Below are positions 48,850-58,296 of a stretch of DNA of 64,000 nucleotides, one piece after another. A program made the translations under genes and the position numbers. Source of the DNA: Pelagibacteraceae bacterium (GTDB lineage: Bacteria; Pseudomonadota; Alphaproteobacteria; Pelagibacterales; Pelagibacteraceae); assembly GCA_018402735.1 (NCBI GenBank), contig JAGYIF010000002.1, positions 248,001 through 312,000 on the forward strand. The letters are read 5' to 3'. Under the pieces are notes generated by a model. The model was not told the DNA's origin and did not search any database. It saw only the letters and a list, made by a program, of their open reading frames with translations. Numbering within the stretch: position 1 is the stretch's first letter; every line of letters starts with the position of its first letter.

Positions 48850-51041
48850 TAAATTTCTCTTTCGACTGTTATTGTCTTGAATACTTCTAGAATGTCGCCT
48901 TTTTTAATATCGTTAAAATCTCTAAGTGATACTCCACATTCTAAGCCTGCCTTGACTTCTTTGGCTTCGTTTTTCTCCCTGAACAAACTGCTTACTTTCC
49001 CTGTGTATACAACCGCACCATCGCGAACTAGTCGTATTTCAGAATTATTTTTAATTTCTCCATCTACAACTTTAACTCCGGCAACTTTGCCAGCTTTGGA
49101 AACAGAAAAAACCTCCAATACTTCACAAGAACCTTGGCTTTCTTCTTTAGTTTCAGGTGCCAGTAATCCAGATATTTTTTTTGTAATATGATCTAAGGCT
49201 TCGTAAATAATATTAAAATATAGAATTTCTAATTTATAACTACGCGCCAAATCTTTGGCTTCTTTATTTGGTCTTATATTAAACCCAAGCAATATTGCGT
49301 TCGATGCTTTTGCTAAAGTTACATCCGTTTCAGTAATCGGACCAACTGATGATAAAATTATTTTAGGTTTAATATTTTCAACTTGGATTTTTTCAATAGC
49401 ATTTGCTAACGCTTCTAAAGAACCATTTACGTCTGTTTTTAATATAATATTAAAACTCTCTTCAGCTATAGTTTCTCCAAAAATATCATTTTTTTTAGTA
49501 GCTGCTATTTTTTTATCTTTAAGTTCTTGTTTTCTAAACTCAACAATTTCTTCTACTTTAGAGTCATCTTCTACTACTACAAAATCATCGCCGGCATTAG
49601 GAACTCCTTGAAAACCTACAATCTCAACAGGTGTGGATGGAAGAGCTTCATCAATTATTTTACCGGTATAATCATAAATAGCTCTGACTTTCCCATTTGA
49701 AGCACCGCTAACAAATAAATCTCCTCTTCTCAAAGTTCCTTTTGTGATTAACACTGTGGATACTGGTCCTCTTCCTTTATCTAATCTTGATTCAATGACA
49801 ATACCAGCGGCTGCAACGCTGGGATCAGATTTCATGTCTAATAATTCTGCCTGTAAAATAATTAATTCTTTTAATTTTTCCAAATTCGTCTTTTTTAATG
49901 CTGATATTTCTGCGCTTAAAACATCTCCGCCCATTTCTTCTACTATTAACTCATGTTCCAGAAGTTGGTTTCTTACTTTATTTGCATCTGCACCTGGTAA
50001 ATCGCACTTGTTAATTGCCACTATAATTGGAACTTTTGCTGCTTTAGCGTGTTGTATTGCTTCTACAGTCTGTGGTTTAATTCCGTCATTTGCCGCAACA
50101 ACCAACACAACGATATCTGTAATTTTTGATCCACGAGCTCTCATTTCAGTGAATGCTGCATGGCCCGGAGTATCAATAAACGTAATTAAATGTTTATCGT
50201 TTACTGTTGTTTGATAGGCGCCAATATGCTGTGTTATTCCCCCATGCTCTGTTGCAACTACGTTTGCTTGACGAAAAGCATCTAATAAAGATGTTTTTCC
50301 ATGATCTACATGTCCCATAATAGTGACCACCGGTGGTCTTGATACCGCATTTTTTAAATTTTTATCTTTTGATAAAATATTTTTTAATAACTGATCAGGC
50401 TCTTCATCTTTAATAACTTGATGGCCAAATTCATTTACAATAAATTCTGCCGTATCTTGGTCAATGCTGTGATTAATGGTTACTTTTACATTTTTTTCTA
50501 GAAGAAATTTAATAACAGAGCTTGCTCGCTCGGCCATTCTATTTGCTAATTCTTGTATTGTTATTACTTTTGGAATTCTAACTTGCCTTGTAACTTTTTG
50601 AGTGTCTTCGCTAGTGTCGCTCGATTGTCTTTTAAACTGTTTTTCTCTTGCCCTTTTTACTGAAGCAAGACTTCGCGCTCTATTTTCTTCTTCCTCATCC
50701 TCGGATAAAGCTTTTGTAACTGTAAGTCTATAATCTCTTTTTTTACCTGCTGATTTTTTGTCAGCTTTTAAAGACAATTCCTCTTCTATTTTTTTTTTCG
50801 CCCACTCTTTTGTAGATTTTGGTTTTTCAGGTTCACCAATTATTTTTGGAGTAAAAGCTGGTTTTACAACTGTTTCTGTTTCTGTATTTGTTGAAGTAAC
50901 AACTGGCGCGACAGGTTCCTTATTTTCTTTTTTTCCAAAAATTGCAGATGTTTTTTGTGCTTGTGTTTTATTTACAGAACTGGGAGCGCTGCCAGTAAAA
51001 TTTTTTAACGTTAACTTTTTTTTCTTTTCTTTTATAGTCAT
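48849..51041 (-). CDS. infB: Translation initiation factor IF-2
   Basis: GTPase of 730 residues that places fMet-tRNA on the small subunit. Its lysine-rich, low-complexity N-terminal part (about residues 1-150) is short, followed by the IF2_N-type segment and the G domain: GHVDHGKTSLLDA, FIDTPGHAAFTEMRARG and VAINKCDLPGA. C-terminal domains II-IV follow. The ylxR gene, which normally separates nusA and infB, is absent; only 21 bp lie between. Confidence 0.95.
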   Translation of the reverse strand: MTIKEKKKKLTLKNFTGSAPSSVNKTQAQKTSAIFGKKENKEPVAPVVTSTNTETETVVKPAFTPKIIGEPEKPKSTKEWAKKKIEEELSLKADKKSAGKKRDYRLTVTKALSEDEEEENRARSLASVKRAREKQFKRQSSDTSEDTQKVTRQVRIPKVITIQELANRMAERASSVIKFLLEKNVKVTINHSIDQDTAEFIVNEFGHQVIKDEEPDQLLKNILSKDKNLKNAVSRPPVVTIMGHVDHGKTSLLDAFRQANVVATEHGGITQHIGAYQTTVNDKHLITFIDTPGHAAFTEMRARGSKITDIVVLVVAANDGIKPQTVEAIQHAKAAKVPIIVAINKCDLPGADANKVRNQLLEHELIVEEMGGDVLSAEISALKKTNLEKLKELIILQAELLDMKSDPSVAAAGIVIESRLDKGRGPVSTVLITKGTLRRGDLFVSGASNGKVRAIYDYTGKIIDEALPSTPVEIVGFQGVPNAGDDFVVVEDDSKVEEIVEFRKQELKDKKIAATKKNDIFGETIAEESFNIILKTDVNGSLEALANAIEKIQVENIKPKIILSSVGPITETDVTLAKASNAILLGFNIRPNKEAKDLARSYKLEILYFNIIYEALDHITKKISGLLAPETKEESQGSCEVLEVFSVSKAGKVAGVKVVDGEIKNNSEIRLVRDGAVVYTGKVSSLFREKNEAKEVKAGLECGVSLRDFNDIKKGDILEVFKTITVEREI

Positions 51042-51062
51042 TGTTTTTCACCTTAGTTCTCA

Positions 51063-52607
51063 CTAAATGTCGAAAACTTTTTTTCTAGCACGCATAATTA
51101 AATCGTCTGCATCTTTTCTAGAAATGTCAAATTCTTCAAGAATACCATCAAATTTTTCTCTTTTTCCCTTAATTTCATCGTATCCACCAATAAGCTCATC
51201 CGTTGCTAGTTCTGCAAAATCTTTTAAAGTTTTAATATTTTCTTCCCCTAAAATTAGCAACATCCCGAGACTAAGTCCTTTATGACCGGCCAAATCATCT
51301 TCAATGCCAAGTTCTTTAACTTTCTTAGCAACTTCAGCTGCCTCTTCTTCTATAAATTCTTTTGCTCTATTTTTTAGCTCTGTAGAAATTTCTTCATCAA
51401 ATCCTTCGATTTTTAAAAAATCTTCGATACTTGCTGAAGAAATTTTTTCAATTGTTGAGAATCCCTCGGCAACAAGTAATTGAGCCATAGTAGTATCAAT
51501 TTCCAAATTTTTGACCAGCTTATCTGTATTTCCTTTAAATTCAGATTGTCTTTTTTCGGATTCTTCTTTGTCCGTTAAAATATCAATTTCATAATCTAAC
51601 AGTTTAGATGCTAAACGAACGTTTTGTCCTCTTCGTCCAATTGCTTTACTTAAATTATTTTCGTCTATTACAACTTCAATTCTTCTTTCATCTTGTGCAA
51701 TAATTACTTTCATTACTTCTGCTGGTGATAATGCACTTTTAACTAATGATGCCGCATCTTCAGTCCAGTTAATAATATCTATTTTTTCACCTTGTAGTTC
51801 ATTTACAATTGCCTGGACTCTGCTTCCTCTCATCCCCACGCAGGCGCCTACGGGATCAATGGAGCTATCTTTTGACTGAACACATATTTTAGCTCTACTA
51901 CCAGGATCTCTTGCTACTGATTTAATGCTAATGGTCCCCTCATAAATTTCTGGCACTTCTTGTTGAAAAAGTTTCGCTAAAAATTGAGGATGTGCCCTTG
52001 ATAAAAATATTTGAGGTCCTTTGCTTTCTCTTCTAACGTCATAACAGTATGCTTTAATTCTATCTCCATTTTTTAGGTTCTCTCTAGGGATAAGTTCTTC
52101 TCTTCGAATGATTGCTTCTGATTTTTGTAAATCTACAATGATATTTCCATACTCGGATCTCTTAACGATGCCACTTAAAATTTCTCCAACCTTGTCTTTA
52201 AATTCCTCAAATTGCCTATCTCTTTCTGCATCTCTAATTTGATGAGAAATAACTTGCTTTGCGGTTTGGGCTGCTATTCTTCCGAAATCTACTGGTGGCA
52301 ATTCCTCATTAATAATATCATCTATTTTAACATCATCTTTTTTTAGCAAAGCTTCTTTTAAACTGATTTCAGAATGACTATTCATCACTCTTTCTACTAC
52401 TTTTAGTTTTCGGCCTAATTCAATTTTTCCAGTAGAGCGGTCAATTAGAACATAGATTTCGTTTTCGTTACCGTACCTAGTTTTTGCAGCTTTCTCAATC
52501 GCACTTTCCATAGAACTAAGAACTAAGTCTTTACTTATAGATTTTTCATCAGCCACAGCGTCGGCTATTCTTATCAGTTCTGTGCTATCAATTCTGTTAT
52601 TTAGCAT
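51063..52607 (-). CDS. nusA: Transcription termination/antitermination protein NusA
   Basis: RNA polymerase-associated elongation factor of about 514 residues. Order: N-terminal domain (IADAVADEKSISKDLVLSSM), S1 (GIVKRSEYGNIIVDL), two KH domains (GACVGMRGSRVQAIVNEL, KAIGRRGQNVRLASKL) and two C-terminal acidic repeats (LLVAEGFSTIEKIS, DADDLIMRARKKVF). The start is the ATG at 52607 (MLNNRIDSTELI); an in-frame ATG at 52643 would translate through a terminator-like hairpin. rimP, which normally precedes it, is missing. Confidence 0.94.
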   Translation of the reverse strand: MLNNRIDSTELIRIADAVADEKSISKDLVLSSMESAIEKAAKTRYGNENEIYVLIDRSTGKIELGRKLKVVERVMNSHSEISLKEALLKKDDVKIDDIINEELPPVDFGRIAAQTAKQVISHQIRDAERDRQFEEFKDKVGEILSGIVKRSEYGNIIVDLQKSEAIIRREELIPRENLKNGDRIKAYCYDVRRESKGPQIFLSRAHPQFLAKLFQQEVPEIYEGTISIKSVARDPGSRAKICVQSKDSSIDPVGACVGMRGSRVQAIVNELQGEKIDIINWTEDAASLVKSALSPAEVMKVIIAQDERRIEVVIDENNLSKAIGRRGQNVRLASKLLDYEIDILTDKEESEKRQSEFKGNTDKLVKNLEIDTTMAQLLVAEGFSTIEKISSASIEDFLKIEGFDEEISTELKNRAKEFIEEEAAEVAKKVKELGIEDDLAGHKGLSLGMLLILGEENIKTLKDFAELATDELIGGYDEIKGKREKFDGILEEFDISRKDADDLIMRARKKVFDI

Positions 52608-52620
52608 TATGATTTTTCGT

Positions 52621-52641
52621 AAAAAAAAAGGGCCTAAGCCC
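52621..52641 (-). terminator. Terminator-like hairpin 13 nt before the nusA start
   Basis: On the minus strand GGGC (52641-52638) and GCCC (52633-52630) pair around a 4-nt loop and are followed at once by nine T residues. It could end the trmB transcript, or act as an attenuator of the nusA-infB operon, because only 13 nt separate the T-run from the nusA ATG. The stem is short. Confidence 0.5.
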
Positions 52642-52681
52642 ATTTCTTAATTGTTAAATTTTATGCAAATTACTCTAATAT

Positions 52682-53322
52682 CTATAATTTTACAATAACT
52701 AAAAAATTGACTTTATTTCCTAATTTTTTAGCTCTTAGAAAATATTTAGTCAAAATAAGCTCTTTTGTATCTGTTTTTTTAATTTCAATTGGCATCTCTT
52801 TAAAATTTTCTTTATGCAAAGCTATTAAGGCTTCATCATAATAATTTTGATTATCGGTAGCAAAATATAGTTTTCCTTGTTTAGATATTTTTTTTAATAT
52901 GGTTTTAACAAACTCTGTTCTGAATAATCTTCTTTTATGATGCTTCTTTTTTGGCCAGGGATCTGGAAATAGCATAAAAACTTTTTCAAAAATTATTTTT
53001 TCAAATTTTTCAAAAAATGTTTGCACAGGGTGAGGAAATAGTAAAATATTTTTTATATTCTTTTCTACAGATGTGTTTATGACACTTGCAATACCATTCA
53101 TAAAAGGGTCCACACCCACAATATATTTGTCCGAATTTTTTTGAGCTAATTCAATTAGATTTTGTCCCATACCAAATCCAATTTCTAAAATAATTGGTTT
53201 AGATTTAATTAGTTTCTCTGGATGGAATAAAAATTTTTTATAATTTTTATCTAGAATTTTTTTTTTTCTAGAGAAAGCTTTCGTGATTGAACTCTTCCAA
53301 AGAAAATTTTTTGTTGAATCAT
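52682..53322 (-). CDS. trmB: tRNA (guanine-46-N7) methyltransferase, split by a one-base frameshift
   Basis: The main part has LEIGFGMGQNLIELAQ (SAM site) and the TrmB signature FPDPWPKKKHHKRR, ending at 52682. The family's N-terminus is found in another frame: the ATG at 53322, which overlaps the metK stop as TAATG, reads [20 protein letters not shown], matching the FGR...KLS start of alphaproteobacterial TrmB. The two frames meet in an A11 tract (T11 at 53257-53267 on the plus strand), after which the first frame hits TAG. A twelfth A would give one protein of about 213 residues. Assembly error, mutation or slippage are all possible. Confidence 0.82.
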
Positions 53323-54485
53323 TATATTTGCTGTTTGAAAATACCTGAGGAATCTATTTTTTCCCAGCTAAATGAACCATCAGCCTCGGGAACTCTTCCG
53401 AAGTGTCCATAAGCAGCTGTTTTTCTATAAATTGGCTTATTTAATTCTAATTTATTTCGTATTCCTCTAGGACTTAAATCAAAATTATTTTTAATAATTT
53501 TAATAATTTTTTCTACCAAGTTTTGGTTTTCTTGAAAAACATCTAGATAAATAGACAGAGGTTGAGAAACACCAATTGCATAAGATAATTGTATTACTGC
53601 TTTATCTACTATACCTGAAGCAACTATGTTCTTAGCAAGATACCTTGCCATATAAGCTGCTGACCTATCTACTTTAGTTGGATCTTTTCCAGAAAATGCT
53701 CCTCCACCGTGCAAAGCTGCTCCGCCATAAGTATCTACAATAATTTTTCTACCGGTTAGTCCCGTATCTCCATCTGGCCCTCCGATGACAAATTTTCCAG
53801 TAGGGTTTACATAAAATTGATCTTCTGGACAAATCCAGTTTTCTGGAATAATTTTTTTAACATACGGTCTAACCATTTCTTTTACTTTTTTTTGGTCAAT
53901 GGAATCATCGTGTTGAGAAGAAATAACTATAGAACTCACACCCACTGGCTTTGAGTTTTCATATACAACCGAAATTTGGCTTTTAGAATCTGGTCCTAAA
54001 AGTTTTAAATCACCATTCTTTCTTGCCTCAGCTAACTCTTTTAAAATTTTATGCGAATAAATAATAGGTGCAGGCATTAATTCTTTTGTTTCCATACAGG
54101 CGTAGCCAAACATGATTCCCTGGTCTCCAGCACCTTCATCTTTCTCGTTTCCGCTTGAGTCTACTCCCTGAGCAATGTCCGCTGATTGCTCATGCAAGTA
54201 ATTAAAAAATTCAAGATTTTTCCAATGAAATCCGTTCTGCTCGTAACCAATATTTCTTACCTGATCTCTTACAGCCTGTTCTATTTCTTTAGAGTCTATT
54301 TTAGGCCCTCTAGTTTCACCTGCAATTATAACTTTATTTGTAGTAACAAGTGTCTCACACGCTACTCTACTTTCGTTAAATTTTGATAAGTATAAATCTA
54401 AAATAGTATCAGATATTATATCACTAACTTTATCGGGATGACCTTCGGAAACAGATTCGCTAGTAAAAATATAATTTTTATTCAT
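53322..54485 (-). CDS. metK: S-adenosylmethionine synthetase
   Basis: Makes SAM from methionine and ATP, 387 residues. It begins [20 protein letters not shown], with [12 protein letters not shown] and [19 protein letters not shown] as core signatures. SAM serves the methyltransferases seen here (UbiE, TrmB) and its product is recycled by AhcY. The start overlaps lnt by 8 nt, leaving no room for a SAM riboswitch between them. The HTH gene common between lnt and metK in alphaproteobacteria is absent. Confidence 0.96.
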   Translation of the reverse strand: MNKNYIFTSESVSEGHPDKVSDIISDTILDLYLSKFNESRVACETLVTTNKVIIAGETRGPKIDSKEIEQAVRDQVRNIGYEQNGFHWKNLEFFNYLHEQSADIAQGVDSSGNEKDEGAGDQGIMFGYACMETKELMPAPIIYSHKILKELAEARKNGDLKLLGPDSKSQISVVYENSKPVGVSSIVISSQHDDSIDQKKVKEMVRPYVKKIIPENWICPEDQFYVNPTGKFVIGGPDGDTGLTGRKIIVDTYGGAALHGGGAFSGKDPTKVDRSAAYMARYLAKNIVASGIVDKAVIQLSYAIGVSQPLSIYLDVFQENQNLVEKIIKIIKNNFDLSPRGIRNKLELNKPIYRKTAAYGHFGRVPEADGSFSWEKIDSSGIFKQQI

Positions 54486-55995
54486 TTATTTTTCTAAAAA
54501 AAATAAGAAGTATAGAAGTTAATAAAATTAGTAAATGAAAAATTTTATTTTCGTAGATACTAAATAAGGTTTTGCTATTTTTCTCATAAATATCAACAAC
54601 AAGAGATGAGCTACTAATAAAATTAGTTTTTTTATCAATAACCCCATTCGGTTTAATACTTGCCGAAATTCCTTGATTACTCGATCTAATTACATGCTTT
54701 CCTTGTTCGATAGCTCTATATTGTGAATGAACAAAATGCTGAGTAGTACCAATAGATCTGCCAAACCATCCATCTTCTGAAATGTTTAAAATAAAATTAT
54801 AATATTTTTTTTCTTTATCTAACAATCCAGAAAAAATAATTTCATAACAAATAAGTGGTAAAAATTTTATATCATTTCGTATTCTTATGGGGTATCGATT
54901 CTCTCCCTCCGAAAAAGATCCATATCCAAAAGTAATTTTTTTTAAATTCATTTTTTCAAAAAATGAATGAAATGGCACAAACTCTCCAAAAGGAACTAGT
55001 TTAATTTTATTATAACTAGAAATGACTTCAGCTTTGTTATTAAGCAATAAAAGACTATTATAAAATTCAATTTGTTCATAGCGCGTGGATCCTAAAATTA
55101 TTTTATGATTTGATGCAAAATTTTTTTCAAATAAATCTGAATATTGTTTCAAAATTTCGGCATCATGAAAAACGCCCTCGGGCCAAACAAATAAAGTTTC
55201 TTGATTTTTATAAATTTTGGGGTTGCTGACTTCAATTAGTCTATTAACGTAATTTTCTTGATTTTCTAAATTTCTTAAATCGTCAATATTTTGATCTGGC
55301 TGAAGCACAACTACTTTAAAATTTGAAATGTTCTTCAAACTATCATGCTTAAGAATACTAGATCCATAATAAAAGTTAGTAAGCAAAATGGAAAGTAAGA
55401 TTAAAGTCGTTAGAATTAATTTTTTATAAGAAAAATTAAAAAAAATAATAAATGGCAAAGAAAAAACGAATATAGATAAAAAATTAAAAGAATAGGTTCC
55501 AATTAACCCAAGTACTTGGATAGTTTCAATAGACCAACTCCACGTGTAAACAAATAAATTCCACGGAAATCCCGTAAACAAAAATCCTCTTAAAAAATCT
55601 GCCAAAGACAAGGCAACTGAAAAAATAACTACGAAATAAATTTTGTTTGATATAAATTTTTTAATTATAGCGCAAGTTAATCCATAAAAAACTGCGAGAA
55701 TTGATGGAATCAATATTAACGCTAATGGCTTAAGTATATCTAAATTGGTATCAAAATTTAATGAATATGTTATCCAATAAATGTTAGATAAAAAATATCC
55801 ATACCCAAAAGAAAATCCAATAAAGAAAATAGATTTTGCATATTTGTTTTGATTGCTAAAAAGCAAATATAAAAAACAAGGAAATACTAAAAAAGATATT
55901 ATTGTGAAATTATAAGGTGGTAATGATAAAGATAACAAACCACCAAAAAAAAAAGAAAGAAAATATTTTTTATAATCTAATAAGGAAAAATTCAT
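54478..55995 (-). CDS. lnt: Apolipoprotein N-acyltransferase
   Basis: Inner-membrane enzyme of 505 residues adding the third acyl chain to lipoproteins. About seven N-terminal helices precede a nitrilase domain with the Glu-Lys-Cys triad: Glu in [10 protein letters not shown], Lys in [16 protein letters not shown] and Cys in [13 protein letters not shown] final helix anchors the C-terminus. It lies between corC and metK as in other alphaproteobacteria. Confidence 0.94.
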   Translation of the reverse strand: MNFSLLDYKKYFLSFFFGGLLSLSLPPYNFTIISFLVFPCFLYLLFSNQNKYAKSIFFIGFSFGYGYFLSNIYWITYSLNFDTNLDILKPLALILIPSILAVFYGLTCAIIKKFISNKIYFVVIFSVALSLADFLRGFLFTGFPWNLFVYTWSWSIETIQVLGLIGTYSFNFLSIFVFSLPFIIFFNFSYKKLILTTLILLSILLTNFYYGSSILKHDSLKNISNFKVVVLQPDQNIDDLRNLENQENYVNRLIEVSNPKIYKNQETLFVWPEGVFHDAEILKQYSDLFEKNFASNHKIILGSTRYEQIEFYNSLLLLNNKAEVISSYNKIKLVPFGEFVPFHSFFEKMNLKKITFGYGSFSEGENRYPIRIRNDIKFLPLICYEIIFSGLLDKEKKYYNFILNISEDGWFGRSIGTTQHFVHSQYRAIEQGKHVIRSSNQGISASIKPNGVIDKKTNFISSSSLVVDIYEKNSKTLFSIYENKIFHLLILLTSILLIFFRKINE

Positions 55996-56835
55996 TTAAG
56001 ACTTAGAAATCTTTAAAATTTTAATTTTTCTAGGATCTGCATCTAAGACCTCAAAGGTATATGCTGGATCAGATTTAATAATCTCTCCTTTTTGTGGAAC
56101 TCTATTAATTATTGAAAATACATATCCTCCTAAAGTGTCAATGGTTACAGAATTAAAAATAATTCCAGTTTTTTTTTGAAATTCTGAAAGTTCCATTTTA
56201 GCGTCTGCTATAAATGTGGTGTCATTAATTTTTTTAAATTCTGTAATTTCTTCGTTATCATGCTCATCTTGTATTTCTCCAACAATTTCTTCAACCAAGT
56301 CTTCAATGGTCACAAGCCCGTCCGTGCCTCCATGTTCATCTATAACTAAAGCCATATGTAGTTTCGTAGATTGCATTTTTAATAAAATGTTTAATACCGG
56401 CATCGACGGAGGAATAAAAAGTACTTCTTTAAGCAAACTTTTTAAATTAAAATTATTTTGCATCTCTTTTGAGGTTAATTTGATTAAATCTTTAATATGA
56501 ATCATTCCCAAAACATCGTCCAAATCTTTTCTATAAATGGGAATGCGCGAATGAGACTCTGCGTTAATAATTTTGATTAAATCATCAAAACTAGCGTTAT
56601 GAGAAGCGCAGATTATGTCGGTTCTTGGTACCATAATGTCATACGCCTTTAACTTATTAATGGTTAATATATTTTCTAGAATAGTTTTTTCTTTTGATGT
56701 CAAATTTGAATCAGAATTGTTAGAACTCTCTTCAATAGCATCCTGAATACTTTCTCTTAAGTTACCTTGCTCAGATGAATAAAATAAAAGTTTGGCTAAT
56801 TTTTTAATAACACCGTCTTTTTTGCTTTTTATCAT
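55996..56835 (-). CDS. CorC/HlyC family CBS-domain protein
   Basis: A soluble protein of 279 residues with two CBS domains (MVPRTDIICASHNASFDDLIK; ILLKMQSTKLHMALVIDEHGG) followed by the CorC_HlyC C-terminal domain (DTLGGYVFSIINRVPQKGE). There is no membrane DUF21 domain, so it is the short CorC/YbeX form. Its role may be in magnesium handling or ribosome maintenance beside ybeY. It overlaps ybeY by 4 nt. Confidence 0.9.
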   Translation of the reverse strand: MIKSKKDGVIKKLAKLLFYSSEQGNLRESIQDAIEESSNNSDSNLTSKEKTILENILTINKLKAYDIMVPRTDIICASHNASFDDLIKIINAESHSRIPIYRKDLDDVLGMIHIKDLIKLTSKEMQNNFNLKSLLKEVLFIPPSMPVLNILLKMQSTKLHMALVIDEHGGTDGLVTIEDLVEEIVGEIQDEHDNEEITEFKKINDTTFIADAKMELSEFQKKTGIIFNSVTIDTLGGYVFSIINRVPQKGEIIKSDPAYTFEVLDADPRKIKILKISKS

Positions 56836-57284
56836 ATTTTAATTGTAATTTTCTTTTCTAAGGCCGACATCACTTTGTAATTTTTCATATTATCATGTTC
56901 ATAACCAATTAAGTGCAAACATCCGTGAACAAATATTTTGTTTACATATTCCAAAAAATCTACTTTTTGTTTCTTTATATAATCATAAGAAAAAGCCAAG
57001 TCTCCTAAATATAAATTCCTTATTTTATTTTTTTTCAAAAAAAATTCTTTCTTATAGTTTGGAAAAGATAACACATCGGTATCTTTTGAAATTTTTCTGA
57101 ATTTTTTATTAAGCTCTTTCATATTGCGCTTACCAGTTAATAACACGGAGACTTCTATATTTCTGTTCTTAAAGTTTTTTATAGAGTTAAAAATAGTTTT
57201 AAAATTTTTTTTTAGTAATTTTTCTATCATTGGAACTTCTTTTATCCAGCTATTCTTTTTAATAAGAATATTTGCCTTAAACAT
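56832..57284 (-). CDS. ybeY: Endoribonuclease/rRNA maturation factor YbeY
   Basis: A 150-residue metalloprotein for 16S rRNA 3' processing and ribosome quality control. The zinc motif FVHGCLHLIGYEHD supplies the three histidines, and KKFRKISKDTDVLSFPN is the other conserved stretch. It overlaps phoH by 8 nt and corC by 4 nt. Confidence 0.93.
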   Translation of the reverse strand: MFKANILIKKNSWIKEVPMIEKLLKKNFKTIFNSIKNFKNRNIEVSVLLTGKRNMKELNKKFRKISKDTDVLSFPNYKKEFFLKKNKIRNLYLGDLAFSYDYIKKQKVDFLEYVNKIFVHGCLHLIGYEHDNMKNYKVMSALEKKITIKI

Positions 57285-58296
57285 CTAAAGAATTTTTTTT
57301 ATATGCTTCAATAATTTTTGAAACTAACGGATGTCTTTGAACATCTGTAGCATCAAATTTAACAATTTTAATTTCTTCTATATTGCTAAGTACATTTGCT
57401 GAATTCATAAGACCTGATACTTTAGAGTTCGGCAAATCAATTTGGGTCGGGTCACCGTTCACAACCATCGTCGTATTTTTTCCAAGCCTTGTAAGAAACA
57501 TCTTAATTTGAGTTTCTGTGGCATTTTGCGCTTCATCCAAAATAACAAAGGAATCTTTCAAAGTTCTTCCTCTCATAAAAGCTAGTGGAGCTATTTCTAT
57601 AGATCCATCTTCAATTTTTTTATTCATCTTATCATGACCGATTAATTCGCTAAGTGAATCATAAAGCGGAATAAGATAGGGATCTATTTTATCTTTGAGG
57701 TCTCCAGGTAAAAAACCAAGGCTTTCTCCTGCCTCTACAGCCGGTCTTGATAAAATTATTTTTTTTACCTCGCCAGAAACTAATTTATTAACAGCAACAG
57801 CCACTGGTAAAAAAGTTTTTCCTGTTCCAGCTGGACCTATGGCGTATATAATATTATTTTTTTTTAAAATTTCTAAATATTTTTTTTGTTTTTCTGTCCT
57901 TGCATATACAGTTTTTCTTGGCGTTTTAATTCCAAAATCATCGTTTGAAATCTGGTCCTCTAATGCTAAATTTTCGTTATTCACATTGTTCGTTTCAAAA
58001 TTATAAACAGATATAATGTCATCATCTTCAAAATCATTTTTATCAAAAGATTTTTTTAATAACGTATTTATTACATTAATAACTATTTCAGAGTCTTTTT
58101 GTTTACCTTTTATTGTAATTAAATTTCCTCTTAAATTAATTTGGGTTTTTGATATTTTTTCTAGTAAAGAAAAATTCTCATCGTGTGTTCCGCTAATTTT
58201 AGCAAGTGAGTGATTGTTTTTAATATGTATACTAACTACATCATTCTTTGAATCTAAAACCTGTAATAAGTCATTCGATACTGCCAATTTATTCAT
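57277..58296 (-). CDS. phoH: PhoH-like ATPase
   Basis: A 339-residue protein with an N-terminal KH-like part and a C-terminal PhoH ATPase domain. It has Walker A AIGPAGTGKTFLPVAVAV and Walker B FVILDEAQNATETQIKMFL, plus NGDPTQIDLP. It is linked to ybeY and RNA metabolism in many bacteria. It directly abuts miaB. Confidence 0.92.
   Translation of the reverse strand: MNKLAVSNDLLQVLDSKNDVVSIHIKNNHSLAKISGTHDENFSLLEKISKTQINLRGNLITIKGKQKDSEIVINVINTLLKKSFDKNDFEDDDIISVYNFETNNVNNENLALEDQISNDDFGIKTPRKTVYARTEKQKKYLEILKKNNIIYAIGPAGTGKTFLPVAVAVNKLVSGEVKKIILSRPAVEAGESLGFLPGDLKDKIDPYLIPLYDSLSELIGHDKMNKKIEDGSIEIAPLAFMRGRTLKDSFVILDEAQNATETQIKMFLTRLGKNTTMVVNGDPTQIDLPNSKVSGLMNSANVLSNIEEIKIVKFDATDVQRHPLVSKIIEAYKKNSLDV

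Noticed and set aside
48877-51066. Several long plus-strand open frames opposite infB
   Set aside because: They have no recognisable domains and mirror a well-supported IF-2 gene; they are antisense shadows.
54478-54485. SAM riboswitch before metK
   Set aside because: metK overlaps lnt by 8 nt, leaving no leader.
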